Below are positions 40,832 through 50,145 of a stretch of DNA of 64,000 nucleotides, in pieces. The notes beneath the pieces are model-generated. The model worked only from the letters and a program-made list of their open reading frames with translations. It was not told the DNA's origin and did not search any database. A program made the translations under genes and the position numbers. Source of the stretch: Nitrobacter sp. Nb-311A (GTDB lineage Bacteria > Pseudomonadota > Alphaproteobacteria > Rhizobiales > Xanthobacteraceae); the NCBI RefSeq assembly GCF_000152905.1, contig NZ_AAMY01000007.1, positions 62,001-126,000 of the forward strand. The letters run 5' to 3'. The first letter of the stretch is position 1. Every line of letters starts with the position of its first letter.

Positions 40832-41878
40832 CTAACGGGCGAGGACTTCGATTTCGCCGTCGACGCCGTTGAAGACCTCGAAGCCTCGCTCGAAAACCTT
40901 GCCTTCGTTCTTGGCGATGACGCGATATTCACCTTCGGCCAGTATCACGCGGGGAAATGCTCCGATCGATTCCTTGATGACGTCACCCCCAGGCGTTAAC
41001 ACTGACCATGCAGTATTGGCCAGTGCCTCACCGCCCTTGTCGCTGACGAGTTTAAGGGTGATGACCGCGGCGCGATGGGAGATCGTCACGTCGGTCAGTT
41101 TCCCAGCCTGCACGCGAATGTCCGATCGTACGACAGAGTTCGCGTCGCCATAGTTGGAGACGATGTAGTAGGTACCCTCCGGCAAGAGCATAATGTCGCC
41201 CCCAGAGACATTAGGCAGAAGCGGCGCGCGCTCGGTGCCCTCGAACTGGCTGCCTTTGTAGATGCTGAAGGAAATCTGGTTGGGCGGAATCATCGATGCG
41301 CCGACTCGACCCTCGATCTTCAATCCGCCCGCCGGTAACACGAAGGACTCGCGGTCAGTGTCAGGTTTGAGTGTCACAAGCCGCGCGGCGCTGACCAGCC
41401 CCAGCGAAACATGCACGACATAACCGCCCGGAGGGAGCGCGATGCTGGGAGTTGCATCATGGTTTTCTCGCACCAGCTTGAAGGCGCCGGTCTGGTCGGG
41501 CCGATCGGAATACACTCGCCAGACCAGGCCGCTGTTGATGACCGGCAAATCCTTGCCGTAGCGCGCGGTCAACGACAGAACTGCCTGCGGGGGAGCCGCG
41601 ACGACGGGTGACGCCGTCAGCGGCACAGCGGCGGCCGGTGCCTGAGTCAGCGGCGCCGGCAGATTTGGCACAGATGCCGGACCGGAGGACGGCGCGAGGC
41701 TGATTGCGGGTCCCGACGGTGCTTCCGGAACGGGTGCTGGCGGGACCGGCGGCGGACGTTCGCCAAACAATTGCGCCGAGGCGGCCAATGGAAACATCGC
41801 GAGGAGCGTGACGACCGACACGAGCAGAGGCCACGAGTGCCCGCCTGAACTCCATCGATGATTTCCCCCGAAGATCAT
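40832..41878 (-). CDS. Exported protein, unknown function, beta-rich
   Basis: 348 residues from the ATG at 41878. A hydrophobic signal segment (L-L-V-S-V-V-T-L-L-A-M-F-P-L-A-A-S-A) precedes a long Pro/Ala-rich linker (about 40-110). The rest shows repeated beta-strand modules with L-P-x-G-x-Y (A-L-P-P-G-G-Y-V-V-H; L-L-P-E-G-T-Y-Y-I; L-A-E-G-E-Y-R-V-I), resembling carboxypeptidase-regulatory-like or invasin-type beta-sandwiches. It is likely periplasmic. It is divergent from the patatin gene. I cannot assign a function. Confidence 0.72.
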   Translation of the reverse strand: MIFGGNHRWSSGGHSWPLLVSVVTLLAMFPLAASAQLFGERPPPVPPAPVPEAPSGPAISLAPSSGPASVPNLPAPLTQAPAAAVPLTASPVVAAPPQAVLSLTARYGKDLPVINSGLVWRVYSDRPDQTGAFKLVRENHDATPSIALPPGGYVVHVSLGLVSAARLVTLKPDTDRESFVLPAGGLKIEGRVGASMIPPNQISFSIYKGSQFEGTERAPLLPNVSGGDIMLLPEGTYYIVSNYGDANSVVRSDIRVQAGKLTDVTISHRAAVITLKLVSDKGGEALANTAWSVLTPGGDVIKESIGAFPRVILAEGEYRVIAKNEGKVFERGFEVFNGVDGEIEVLAR

Positions 41879-42101
41879 GGCGCCGGTTCTTTCCGTAAAA
41901 CACGGCAAATTCAAGCCTCGGGACTTGCTCAAATTTGCATCCTGCTGTGGAAGGCTTAAAAACTGGCCCGTCGGGTTGAAACGAAGCTATCCGGTGATAA
42001 TTTCTGCCGGGCGAAGCAACATCCGCCAAGTCAACCTGTCTCGCGCTCACCGTGTCCGCCGGAAGCGCGGTAACCGATGCCGGCATTCGGAGAATCCTAT
42101 T

Positions 42102-43154
42102 GTGCTGGATGGTTTGAAAGGTCGCGACCAGAACGGGTCGAACGGCCAAAAAGTAGGATTGGATAGTGTCAAGCGGCCTGTGATCGGGTTGGCTCTGGGC
42201 GGCGGGGCCGCGCGCGGCTTCGCTCATATCGGCATTCTCCGCTCCCTGATCGCGCACGGCATCGAGCCCGATATCGTGGTGGGTACATCGATCGGAGCGG
42301 TGGTTGGGGGTGCCTATGCCGCGGGTCGTCTTGACACTTTGGAGGAGTGGGCGCGCAGCCTGCAGCCGCGGAGTCTTTTCAGTTATCTAGACATCCGGTT
42401 GAACGGCTCCGGACTGATCGGCGGCACCAGGCTCACCGCGCAGCTCGAGGCCTCGCTCGGTCAGACCCAGATTGAAGAACTGCCGCTGAAGTTCGCGAGC
42501 GTCGCGACGGAAGTCCGCACCGGCCACGAAATCTGGCTTACGCACGGGCGGCTGGTCGACGCCATGCGTGCGTCTTACGCACTTCCGGGTATCTTTGCGC
42601 CGATGCTGATTGGCGACCGCTGGCTGGTCGATGGCGCGCTTGTCAACCCGGTGCCTGTCTCCACTGCCCGCGCGCTCGGCGCCGAGGTCGTGATTGCGGC
42701 CAACCTCTCTAATGACATATTCGGTCGCAGCACCACGATATTCTCTCATGGTACGCAGAACAACGACGTGCAGGAGGAGGCCGTCGAACCCCCACCGCGC
42801 AAACTTGGCCTCGGCAAGTTCTTTTCGTTCGAGCGGACGGTCAAGCGCGAAATCTTCGCTAGCGGCAGTCGCCCGGGCATTGTGTCGGTCATGACCGACG
42901 CATTCAATATCATGCAGGACCGAATCACGCGCGCGCGGCTCGCCGGCGATCCACCGGACCTATTGATCTCGCCCAGAGTCGGGCAGATTGGCTGGTTCGA
43001 CTTCCACCGCGCCAACGATCTGATCGCAAACGGCACACGGGCTGCGGATCGAGCGATCGAAGCAATTGTGGAAGCGATCGACGTTCTCGCGCCGCCGGAA
43101 TCGGCGCCGGACATGGCCGGCGGGGCGGACCCTGAAAGCGGAAACGATCCTTAA
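42102..43154 (+). CDS. Patatin-like phospholipase (RssA type)
   Basis: 350 residues from GTG at 42102, with CGGAG nine bases upstream; an earlier start would run into the divergent neighbour. The oxyanion loop G-G-G-A-A-R-G (33-39), nucleophile elbow G-T-S63-I-G and the catalytic D177-G-A are all in place, so it should be an active Ser-Asp hydrolase. No signal peptide is present; this group is usually cytoplasmic or membrane-associated and acts on acyl lipids. It is followed closely by a convergent CBS gene. Confidence 0.88.
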   Translation: MLDGLKGRDQNGSNGQKVGLDSVKRPVIGLALGGGAARGFAHIGILRSLIAHGIEPDIVVGTSIGAVVGGAYAAGRLDTLEEWARSLQPRSLFSYLDIRLNGSGLIGGTRLTAQLEASLGQTQIEELPLKFASVATEVRTGHEIWLTHGRLVDAMRASYALPGIFAPMLIGDRWLVDGALVNPVPVSTARALGAEVVIAANLSNDIFGRSTTIFSHGTQNNDVQEEAVEPPPRKLGLGKFFSFERTVKREIFASGSRPGIVSVMTDAFNIMQDRITRARLAGDPPDLLISPRVGQIGWFDFHRANDLIANGTRAADRAIEAIVEAIDVLAPPESAPDMAGGADPESGNDP

Positions 43155-43166
43155 TGCGCCAGGCGC

Positions 43167-43595
43167 TCAGGCTGTTTTGATGTAGTCGCGCAGCGCCTCC
43201 TGCTCGGCTTCATATTCCTGAACACGCAGCTTGACGACATCCCCGATCGAGACCAGGCCCACCAGCTTGCCCTCCTCCACTACCGGCAGATGCCTGAACT
43301 TTTCCGCCGTCATGACTTCCATGAGGTGAGCGACCGTATCCGACAGACGGCAACTGACCACCTTGCGGCTCATGGCGGCGCTGACCGGCTCATCGAGTGC
43401 AGCTGCGCCGCGTTTATCGAGCGCATGGACGATGTCCCGTTCGGACAGAATGCCATCGATGCGCGTATCGCTCAGGACAAGCACAGAACCGATCTGCCGT
43501 TCCGACAAGATCTTCACCGCCGCCGAAAGCTTTACGTCGGGCTCGACGCTTGCGACTTGAGGACCCTTGGCGCTGAGGATGGCACGTACTGTCAT
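43167..43595 (-). CDS. CBS-domain-pair protein
   Basis: 142 residues made almost entirely of two CBS domains. The first is around V-K-I-L-S-E-R-Q-I-G-S-V-L-V-L and D-G-I-L-S-E-R-D-I-V-H, the second around M-T-A-E-K-F-R-H-L-P-V-V and G-L-V-S-I-G-D-V-V-K. CBS pairs bind adenosyl nucleotides and act as energy or redox sensors. No effector domain is attached, so it must work in trans. It stands between patatin and rhomboid genes with no evident operon. Confidence 0.9.
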   Translation of the reverse strand: MTVRAILSAKGPQVASVEPDVKLSAAVKILSERQIGSVLVLSDTRIDGILSERDIVHALDKRGAAALDEPVSAAMSRKVVSCRLSDTVAHLMEVMTAEKFRHLPVVEEGKLVGLVSIGDVVKLRVQEYEAEQEALRDYIKTA

Positions 43596-43731
43596 TGTCG
43601 CTTCCCTCGGAGGGGATCGCGCGGGATCACTTTGCGCGATCCTTGCCTTTAGCGTTCAAGCGACAGTCAAACGTCCAACTTCGCCTGACCGGGCGATGAT
43701 GAATGAAATCAGCCTGCATCGCAAGCAATTG

Positions 43732-44526
43732 TTAGAGATGATCCGCGTCGGACGACGCATTCTCGGCGTCACGCGGCGCGCGAGGCACCGGATCGAACAA
43801 TGAAAACAATAGAAGGCCGGCCATAAAGCCGCCCATGTGAGCCTGCCACGCAACACTGCCGGGCTCGGCGCCGATTGCGACCGATCCCATGCCGAAAATG
43901 ATGTTGATACCGAACCAGATTGCGAGAAACGCCAGCACGCGGGGATTTTGCAGGGCGCGCGTCAATGACAGCGCAGGCACCTGCGCGGCGGCGTCGGCAT
44001 CGCCGCGGCCGAAGGATAGGAAACTGCCCTGCTGGAAAGCGAAACGGATCGCCGCAGCCATTGCGCCCGATACCGATGCCGACGCACCGATCATCGGCGC
44101 AATATTGTGCTCGTGGGTCACAAGATGTGCGATCGCGCCGGCAATGGCGGCGACCGCCATGAAAAGAAAAAACCTGACGGCGCCGAAACGGCGCGCCACC
44201 GCGCTACCGAAAGGTAGCAACCATAAAACATTGAAGCCAATGTGGCTGAGGTTGGCGTGCAGCAGCGAATAGGTCACGAAGGTCCAGACCTTGGCGCCGC
44301 TTCCTCCGGGAAACGCCGTCGCCAGAAGGCTCGGATCGTAACGCTTCGGAATGAAGCCGAACGCCTCCAGAATCCAGTATTCCAGATCGGGCGGCATCGC
44401 CGACCACACGACATGAACAATCGCGAGAAGACCGATATAGGCGGTCAACGGCCCCGGCAGGGTCAGGATCGGTTCACGCCGCGGTTCCGGTGGAAGTTCC
44501 GACGAAGGGTCTGAGGGAGAGTCCAA
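43732..44526 (-). CDS. Rhomboid-family intramembrane serine protease
   Basis: 264 residues. Six hydrophobic spans are visible. The nucleophile motif G-A-S149-A and the catalytic His in W-Q-A-H-M-G-G-F-M-A-G are present. S-H-I-G-F-N-V-L-W matches the conserved H..N region of span 2, so the enzyme looks active. The first codon appears to be TTG (44526), with a weak CAGG upstream. The N-terminus is Pro/Glu-rich and cytoplasmic. Substrate unknown. Confidence 0.87.
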   Translation of the reverse strand: MDSPSDPSSELPPEPRREPILTLPGPLTAYIGLLAIVHVVWSAMPPDLEYWILEAFGFIPKRYDPSLLATAFPGGSGAKVWTFVTYSLLHANLSHIGFNVLWLLPFGSAVARRFGAVRFFLFMAVAAIAGAIAHLVTHEHNIAPMIGASASVSGAMAAAIRFAFQQGSFLSFGRGDADAAAQVPALSLTRALQNPRVLAFLAIWFGINIIFGMGSVAIGAEPGSVAWQAHMGGFMAGLLLFSLFDPVPRAPRDAENASSDADHL

Positions 44527-44745
44527 GGATTGTGACCTGGCGGCTCAAGCGGGTGATAGGCTGCAATGAGTTGCATAAGGGGACTGTGCAAACAAAGATT
44601 CAATCCAGCTAATGAGAAACCGTCAAAATGGCGGCGCCCAGACGACCCTTCCCTGGTCCGCATATCGCGCGACATTCTCGACAACACGACGCTTTCGAGC
44701 AGGCATCAAAACACAGTCGAGTGAAGAGCGTGTAGAGTGGGTACG

Positions 44746-45141
44746 TTACTCGCTCTGCCGCCTGCGTAACACCCACCATTTCAGTCCTTTGTAAAAAAGC
44801 ACCATTGCAGTCAGCGCCGCCGCGCCCTTCAGGAACCAGGCAAGCATCTCCTGAGGACTTCGAGCGCCGTGATCTCTTTCCCTTTCCGGTGAGACCTCGC
44901 TCTTATCGGCTGAAACCTCGCTCTTTTCAGCCGAGACCTCGCTCACCCGAACGACGGATCCATCACGAAGAGAACCAGCCGTATCCTTGATCAGGAGAGC
45001 CAATCGGAATTGGTCTTCTTTAGCACGCGTTCCGGTGCTCCAGAGATCATTGGATTGAGCAGGAATACAGGCCGATTGAAGGCCAGCCACAAGGCCGAAA
45101 ACGGCCATCCAGAACCGCAAGACTCTTCCCCTCTGTTGCAT
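44746..45141 (-). CDS. Hypothetical membrane protein with heptapeptide repeat
   Basis: 131 residues if the ATG at 45141 is used; the frame is open for another 134 codons upstream, so the start is uncertain. A hydrophobic N-terminal segment (F-W-M-A-V-F-G-L-V-A-G-L-Q-S-A) resembles a signal anchor. Then come three tandem heptads (S-E-V-S-A-E-K, S-E-V-S-A-D-K, S-E-V-S-P-E-R) and a C-terminal transmembrane helix with a positive end (W-W-V-L-R-R-R). I recognise no family. Confidence 0.45.
   Translation of the reverse strand: MQQRGRVLRFWMAVFGLVAGLQSACIPAQSNDLWSTGTRAKEDQFRLALLIKDTAGSLRDGSVVRVSEVSAEKSEVSADKSEVSPERERDHGARSPQEMLAWFLKGAAALTAMVLFYKGLKWWVLRRRQSE
44881..44943 (-). repeat. 21-bp tandem repeat (three units) in a coding frame
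   Basis: Three adjacent 21-bp units centred on the plus-strand phrase ACCTCGCTCTT encode S-E-V-S-x-x-K/R. The units differ at a few positions only. The in-frame period supports the reading frame and suggests expansion by slippage. Confidence 0.8.
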
Positions 45142-45756
45142 CCAGCGTTTGCCCCTGCCATCCTCGAGTACAGGATAGATCGCCGAACTGGGCTCTATCC
45201 CGTCCCGTACCACCACATTTCGACCGGCCGTCGATGCCGGATGATTACCGACTAATACCTCAATCCTGCTCTCGCTGTCGATGTGGGCGACGGCCCGCAT
45301 AGCCGCAAAACTCAAAAGGAGGACCTTCCGGCGAAGCTCGCAGCGATGCGGCAGCGTTCTACCCCGGCCGCCAGCTTCTCGCGAACGCACGGCCAGTACG
45401 GAGCTATCGAACGAGGAATGGGGCCAAGGCAGATGGGTTCGACTTGATCGAGCGGTTCTACAATCGTTCCGGCGGCGCTCGGCGATCGGATGCGTCAGCC
45501 CGGTTAAGGCCGACCGGGCTCGTTTAATTTGGCTGGCCACCAAAACCGGCGGCAGCTCCCGATAGGCTCACGTCGATATTACCTCCAAAGCTAATCGAAA
45601 TCGTTTAGCTTCTGATCGTTAAGCTTTGCGGGCGGGCCGTCCAGCGCGGGATGCTTATCCGCACAAAGGGCACCCGTGGATGGAGCAGTTAAGTTAAAAT
45701 GTCGACGTTAGCCGGTACAGATTTTTAAATGTTCATGTCATAGCGCCTAACCTATT

Positions 45757-46551
45757 ATGAAGGCTTGGTCTTTCTCGAAATCATTAGGACTCTCGACACA
45801 GAGTTGGACCAGGGTAATCCTGCTGACAATCGCAGGAACGCTCTGCTGCATTGCGCTGGCCTTTGTGATTGACAGCTATTCCTTCGTGGAAGGCAGGTGG
45901 CGGCTGGGACCTAGTCCCAAAGATGATGTGATTATTCCCCTGCTGATCGCGCCGCCGTTTTTCCTCTACCTTCTCAGCAAATTGCGCCAGCTCGCCATCG
46001 CACACGAGCAGCTGATGGTCATTGCCTCCACCGACGGCCTGACGTCCTGTTTCAACCGCGCCGCATTCACGACCCTGGTCGACGCCTATCTCGACCGGGT
46101 GGACCGGCAGGAAAAGGGCGGCGAGGGCGCACTGCTGGTCATGGACGTCGATCACTTCAAAAACGTCAATGACAATTTCGGTCACGACATGGGCGACGAG
46201 GCCCTCAAACTGATCGCTCAAAGCATCAAATCGACGCTGCGCGAAGTAGACCTTGTCGGTCGCATGGGGGGCGAGGAGTTTAGCGTGTTCCTTCCAGGCA
46301 TTGCTCCGGACCGGGTCGTCATGGTTGCCGAGCGTATCCGGGAAACCGTGAAGGCAGTGAATTTTTGTCCCCAGGGGATCCCCTGCAATCTATCGATCAG
46401 TATCGGTGGAGCGACCTACGTCCGCACGGCCTCGTTCTCCGAGCTATATAAGCTCGCCGATAAACTGCTTTACGATGCCAAGCGGCAAGGACGAGATCGA
46501 GTTGAACTTTGTCAACTGGGCAGCGGTCCTCCGCTTGCAGCCGCGCACTGA
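45757..46551 (+). CDS. Diguanylate cyclase (GGDEF) with membrane anchor
   Basis: 264 residues. Two membrane spans (about 19-39 and 58-75) lead into a GGDEF domain. The active site is G-G-E-E-F (171-175), and an inhibitory I-site R162-E-V-D165 lies five residues upstream, so it should make c-di-GMP and be product-inhibited. D-G-L-T-S-C-F-N-R and D-V-D-H-F-K-N-V-N-D complete the family pattern. No EAL domain. No sensory domain beyond the short periplasmic loop. The window's PilZ protein (12407) is a possible effector. Confidence 0.92.
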   Translation: MKAWSFSKSLGLSTQSWTRVILLTIAGTLCCIALAFVIDSYSFVEGRWRLGPSPKDDVIIPLLIAPPFFLYLLSKLRQLAIAHEQLMVIASTDGLTSCFNRAAFTTLVDAYLDRVDRQEKGGEGALLVMDVDHFKNVNDNFGHDMGDEALKLIAQSIKSTLREVDLVGRMGGEEFSVFLPGIAPDRVVMVAERIRETVKAVNFCPQGIPCNLSISIGGATYVRTASFSELYKLADKLLYDAKRQGRDRVELCQLGSGPPLAAAH

Positions 46552-46942
46552 ACAAATCCGGCCCAGTATGGAACGGTGTTGGTGCGATCGAGCGTATCGA
46601 AGCTGATTAATCCGCGCTCTCGCCCACACGCCCCGCGGCCGAATTCCGTGTCTTCGCGATTGTAGTTATCTCGCCACCACGCGCCGGCGCAGACGCCAGC
46701 GACGCTGCTCGACGCCTGACCGCAATCGGCCGCCTGAAATGGTTGAGACACACAAGTTACCGATGTCTTAAAGGACATGGTGAATTTAACGTTAACGGCA
46801 CAATTGCAGGGGGCGCATGAGTCAAAAGCCGCCTCCGGCATGGACGCTGCAACACCGCTCCTGCACAACAGCAAAAGGCTGAGGTTGCCTTGAAGTAGGA
46901 CAAATTTGTCCGGTTCGAGCCCTCGGCGAGGACGGTTGCCTC
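46552..46942. other. Spacer upstream of the PAS gene
   Basis: About 390 bases with no supported gene. The noteworthy element is the perfect dyad at 46898-46911. TTTAACGTTAAC near 46785 is another symmetrical AT-rich motif. No strong promoter was seen. Confidence 0.45.
46898..46911. promoter_or_regulatory. Perfect 14-bp palindrome before the PAS gene
   Basis: GGACAAATTTGTCC, its own reverse complement, lies 31 bases before the start codon at 46943. Its place and symmetry suit an operator for a dimeric regulator. No regulator gene is adjacent. Confidence 0.4.
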
Positions 46943-47500
46943 ATGAAACATCCATCGAATCGGGCATTCTTTGCGTACTGGGACAAGAAACGCGACGGCG
47001 AACGCGCCCCGGACCGGCGCGTGATCGAACCCAGTGCAGTTCGCCAGCTGCTCGGGGACATCTTCGTGCTCTCCTATGAGCCAAATCGCGGCTATCCGTT
47101 CCGTGTTGCCGGAACCCGGGTCAGCGCCCTGCTCGACCGCGATCTCAAGGGAGAGAACTTTGCAGCACTGTTCGCGGCCGCAAGCCGCAACGACATCACC
47201 GACATACTGGGCATCGTATCCGAAGAATTAGTGGTCGCAGTCGCTGGCTTGACCGCCACCGAGCGAAACGGATCGCTCGCATACTTCGAACTGCTGCTCC
47301 TGCCCTTCAACAATCGCGCGCACTCGCCAACCAGCCTGACCGGACTGCTCGCGCCGATGCAGCACAGCCGGCAGCCAGTGGCAAACTTCACCCTCGCTTC
47401 GTGGCGCTATCTGAATCCTCCACCACAGCGCTTCGTCCCGCGCGCGCTGAAGAAGCTCGCAATCGCCCGCGGCTTCATGGTCTACGAAGGATTGCGCTAG
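46943..47500 (+). CDS. PAS_5-family protein
   Basis: 185 residues. The opening F-A-Y-W-D-K-K-R-D-G-E-R-A-P-D-R-R and the L-L-G-D-I-F-V-L and F-R-V-A-G-T-R-V block are typical of the PAS_5 (formerly DUF1488-neighbour type) single-domain proteins common in alphaproteobacteria. No kinase, cyclase or HTH output domain is fused. Function unknown; a sensory or cell-envelope role is often guessed. A weak stem (ACGCC..GGCGT, 47564-47578) followed by TTTT may terminate it. Confidence 0.78.
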   Translation: MKHPSNRAFFAYWDKKRDGERAPDRRVIEPSAVRQLLGDIFVLSYEPNRGYPFRVAGTRVSALLDRDLKGENFAALFAAASRNDITDILGIVSEELVVAVAGLTATERNGSLAYFELLLLPFNNRAHSPTSLTGLLAPMQHSRQPVANFTLASWRYLNPPPQRFVPRALKKLAIARGFMVYEGLR

Positions 47501-47701
47501 ATCCCTTTCAGTAGAAGATGAATTTATTTCATGATGTATCTGATTAAGTTGGCTTTCATCACGACGCCTGCCCGGCGTTTTGCTTTCACGCGCCTCTGAA
47601 CGAGCTGAGCCATTTGCCAGATCTGAGCTATATCCCGGGATGGACAAATCAACATAATCTGTAAAAACTCCGCGGTAACCGTTCGCCCCTAACATTTCCG
47701 C

Positions 47702-48544
47702 GTGTCAAATACTCCTACCATTCTCGTCGTCGACTCCGGCCTCGGCGGTCTCACCGTGCTGCGGAAGATTGTCGACGCCCTCCCCGCCGCACGATACGTC
47801 TATGTCGCCGACGACGCCTTCTTTCCCTATGGCCGCCTCAGCGAAGAAGAAATCATCGCCCGCGTAGTTCCGCTGGTCGGAGAGTTGATCGGCGCCCACG
47901 CCCCGGACATCGTTGTGATCGCCTGCAACACGATGTCAGTCTCCGTGCTGGGACCGTTGCGCGCCGCCTATTCCATACCGTTCGTCGGCACGGTTCCGGC
48001 AATCAAGCCGGCGTGCGCGGCATCGAAGACCAAGCGCGTCTCTGTGCTCGGTACGCGAGCGACCGTGCAGCGCGAATATACCCAGGCATTGATCCGGGAC
48101 CACGCGCAGGCCTGCACCGTGACGCTGGTCGGCGCGGCGAGCCTCGCTTCGCTGGCGGAGGACGCCCTGCGCGGCAAGACGGTCAGCGACGCCGATATCC
48201 TGAGCGAGATCGCGCCCTGCTTCGTTTCGGCCGTTGACGGCGGAGATCTGCGCACCGACGCCGTCGTGCTCGCCTGCACGCACTATCCGCTGCTGCTCGA
48301 TCGACTGCTCAAGCTCGCGCCATGGCCGGTGTCCTGGATCGACCCCGCGCCCGCGATTGCCCGGCGCGTCGTCGATCTGCTCGGATCAGGCGGTGGCGGC
48401 GACCGCGAAGCCCCGCCCGAAATGATCTTCACCTCGGGTCGGCCCCACGGGCTGACAGATGCACTCGCGCCATTCTTCGGCGGACCCGTCCCAGCCCTAT
48501 CCGTGCATCATCAAGCAATGCCAGAACCGGCGGCAAACCGTTGA
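47702..48544 (+). CDS. murI: Glutamate racemase
   Basis: Provides D-glutamate for peptidoglycan. 280 residues. D-S-G-L-G-G-L-T-V-L opens the protein; the two catalytic cysteines are C75 (I-A-C-N-T) and C192 (L-A-C-T-H-Y-P), both preserved. The start is GTG at 47702 without a clear ribosome-binding site. Alternatives downstream would remove the DSG motif, so I keep it. It is followed by rpsD after a 350-base leader. Confidence 0.95.
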   Translation: MSNTPTILVVDSGLGGLTVLRKIVDALPAARYVYVADDAFFPYGRLSEEEIIARVVPLVGELIGAHAPDIVVIACNTMSVSVLGPLRAAYSIPFVGTVPAIKPACAASKTKRVSVLGTRATVQREYTQALIRDHAQACTVTLVGAASLASLAEDALRGKTVSDADILSEIAPCFVSAVDGGDLRTDAVVLACTHYPLLLDRLLKLAPWPVSWIDPAPAIARRVVDLLGSGGGGDREAPPEMIFTSGRPHGLTDALAPFFGGPVPALSVHHQAMPEPAANR

Positions 48545-48897
48545 ATGTGCATGATTTCACATCGGATCGGGCCGCGGACCATCGGCGCCAAGTAACAGAT
48601 TCTCGCAGCGTCAGCGTTCTGGCGTCCCGACCTGGTCTGCGGGCGAAAACCGGCTTCGCCATGGTTTGACAGGAACGCAGTTTGTCCCTAGAAAACGCCT
48701 GCGCGCGGGCCGGTTTCGGCCCGCGTTGCGTTTCGCGACCCGTGGTCCTGCCCGTCAAGCTTGCGGACCGGACCTGTCGGCGGCGGATTTGTCATGATCC
48801 CGAAAAGCGGCCTTCCGGTTTTCATCATGTCCAGATCATCCGCATAGGAGGGCGCGTTTCCTCGATCCACCGACTTAACTTTTGACAAGAGGACGCG
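48545..48897. other. rpsD leader and promoter region
   Basis: About 350 bases between murI and rpsD. A strong promoter candidate at 48666-48694 leaves a leader of roughly 195 nt. No gene is visible. S4 autoregulates its own mRNA in some bacteria; whether this leader folds that way was not tested. Confidence 0.5.
48666..48694 (+). promoter_or_regulatory. Strong sigma-70-type promoter for rpsD
   Basis: TTGACA (48666-48671), 17-base spacer, TAGAAA (48689-48694). The -35 box is a perfect consensus and spacing is ideal. Predicted start near 48701. Confidence 0.55.
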
Positions 48898-49515
48898 ATG
48901 ACTAAGCGCAATGAGGCGAAGTACAAGATCGATCGCCGTATGGGCCAGAATATCTGGGGCCGCCCGAAGAGCCCGGTCAACAAACGCGAATACGGCCCCG
49001 GCCAGCACGGCCAACGCCGCAAGGGCAAGCTCTCCGATTTCGGAACCCAGCTCCGCGCCAAGCAGAAACTCAAAGGCTATTACGGCAATATTTCCGAGCG
49101 CCAGTTCTATGCGATTTACGTCGAAGCGACCCGCATGAAAGGCGATTCGGGCGAGAACCTGATCGGATTGCTCGAGCGCCGTCTCGACACCGTGGTCTAT
49201 CGCGCCAAGTTTGTGCCGACCATGTTCGCCGCGCGCCAATTCATCAACCACGGCCACGTCAAGGTGAACGGCCGCAGAGTCAATATTCCGAGCTACAAGC
49301 TAAAGGTCGGCGATACCGTCGAGGTGAAGGATGCATCGAAACAGCTCGCGCTGGTGCTGGAAGCCAACCAACTTGCAGAACGCGACGTGCCCGATTTCAT
49401 CGACGCAGACCACAACAAGCAGAGCGCGAAGTTCATTCGCATTCCACAGCTTGCGGACGTTCCTTTCGCGGTGCAGATGGAGCCTCATCTGATCGTCGAA
49501 TTCTATTCGCGCTGA
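48898..49515 (+). CDS. rpsD: 30S ribosomal protein S4
   Basis: S4 nucleates 30S assembly and shapes the mRNA entry channel. 205 residues. [14 protein letters not shown] opens the protein. The S4 RNA-binding domain ([11 protein letters not shown] to [15 protein letters not shown]) is intact. GAGG precedes the ATG. It lacks the N-terminal zinc Cys cluster of some S4 forms. It is a solitary gene here with its own promoter and terminator, unlike the alpha-operon position in enterics. Confidence 0.97.
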   Translation: MTKRNEAKYKIDRRMGQNIWGRPKSPVNKREYGPGQHGQRRKGKLSDFGTQLRAKQKLKGYYGNISERQFYAIYVEATRMKGDSGENLIGLLERRLDTVVYRAKFVPTMFAARQFINHGHVKVNGRRVNIPSYKLKVGDTVEVKDASKQLALVLEANQLAERDVPDFIDADHNKQSAKFIRIPQLADVPFAVQMEPHLIVEFYSR

Positions 49516-49535
49516 TCCGGACCATCCCGATTCGA

Positions 49536-49564
49536 AAAAGCCCCGGTCGCCCGGGGCTTTTTTT
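49536..49564 (+). terminator. Terminator of rpsD (bidirectional)
   Basis: AAAGCCCCGG, TCGC loop, CCGGGGCTTT followed by more T: a 10-bp GC-rich stem with T-tracts on either strand. It serves rpsD and probably also the convergent PepSY gene ending at 49586. Confidence 0.9.
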
Positions 49565-49585
49565 ATGCGACGCGAACCATTTGAA

Positions 49586-49849
49586 TCAGTCGCTGTCCGG
49601 TTCGCTTTTGGTGATTTCCCCACTCTTCGGATCAACGTGAAGATCATAACGGACGCCGTTGAGATCGGCTTCCAGCTCCCAATAGCCATCGTCCGCTTCG
49701 ACTTTGCTGAAGTTTGTGTATCCCTTCCCGGTCAGCTTCTGAATGACCTGATCCGCGGGTATCCAATCGGTCCCCGGTTGGTCAGCATGAGCAAGGCCGG
49801 AAGCTGCCAAGACCCACGCTGTCGCCACTGCTGCAAATCGCATTTTCAT
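49586..49849 (-). CDS. Small periplasmic PepSY-domain protein
   Basis: 87 residues from the ATG at 49849 (M-K-M-R-F-A-A-V), which has GGAG about eight bases upstream. A signal peptide ends at A-H-A-D. The rest matches a single PepSY-like domain: V-I-Q-K-L-T-G-K-G-Y-T-N-F-S-K-V, G-Y-W-E-L-E-A, then Y-D-L-H-V-D-P-K-S-G-E-I. PepSY domains are thought to inhibit proteases or act as binding modules; the target is unknown. It is convergent with rpsD. Confidence 0.82.
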   Translation of the reverse strand: MKMRFAAVATAWVLAASGLAHADQPGTDWIPADQVIQKLTGKGYTNFSKVEADDGYWELEADLNGVRYDLHVDPKSGEITKSEPDSD

Positions 49850-50145
49850 CCCAGGATCTCCTTGAACAAAGGGAACTGGCTCTCCCATGAACCGCCGCCC
49901 GTTGTGAAGGTTCCTCGGGACACGCAACGCATGATCAGCGTCGATCACGGTTAGCTGCGGGGTCCAGCGCCGCATCAACGGCAGCAAAGCGGGAAGACCG
50001 GTGGGAATGGCGTGGAAAGGCTATCGATGCCAATCACGCCGCTGCCGGGTGGAATTCATCTGCTACGTGATAAATGGCGTCAACGCTCAACGTCCTGATA
50101 TCGGCGACGTGACGCTCCCGTCGCGCCGGACCGATGACGCCGCAA

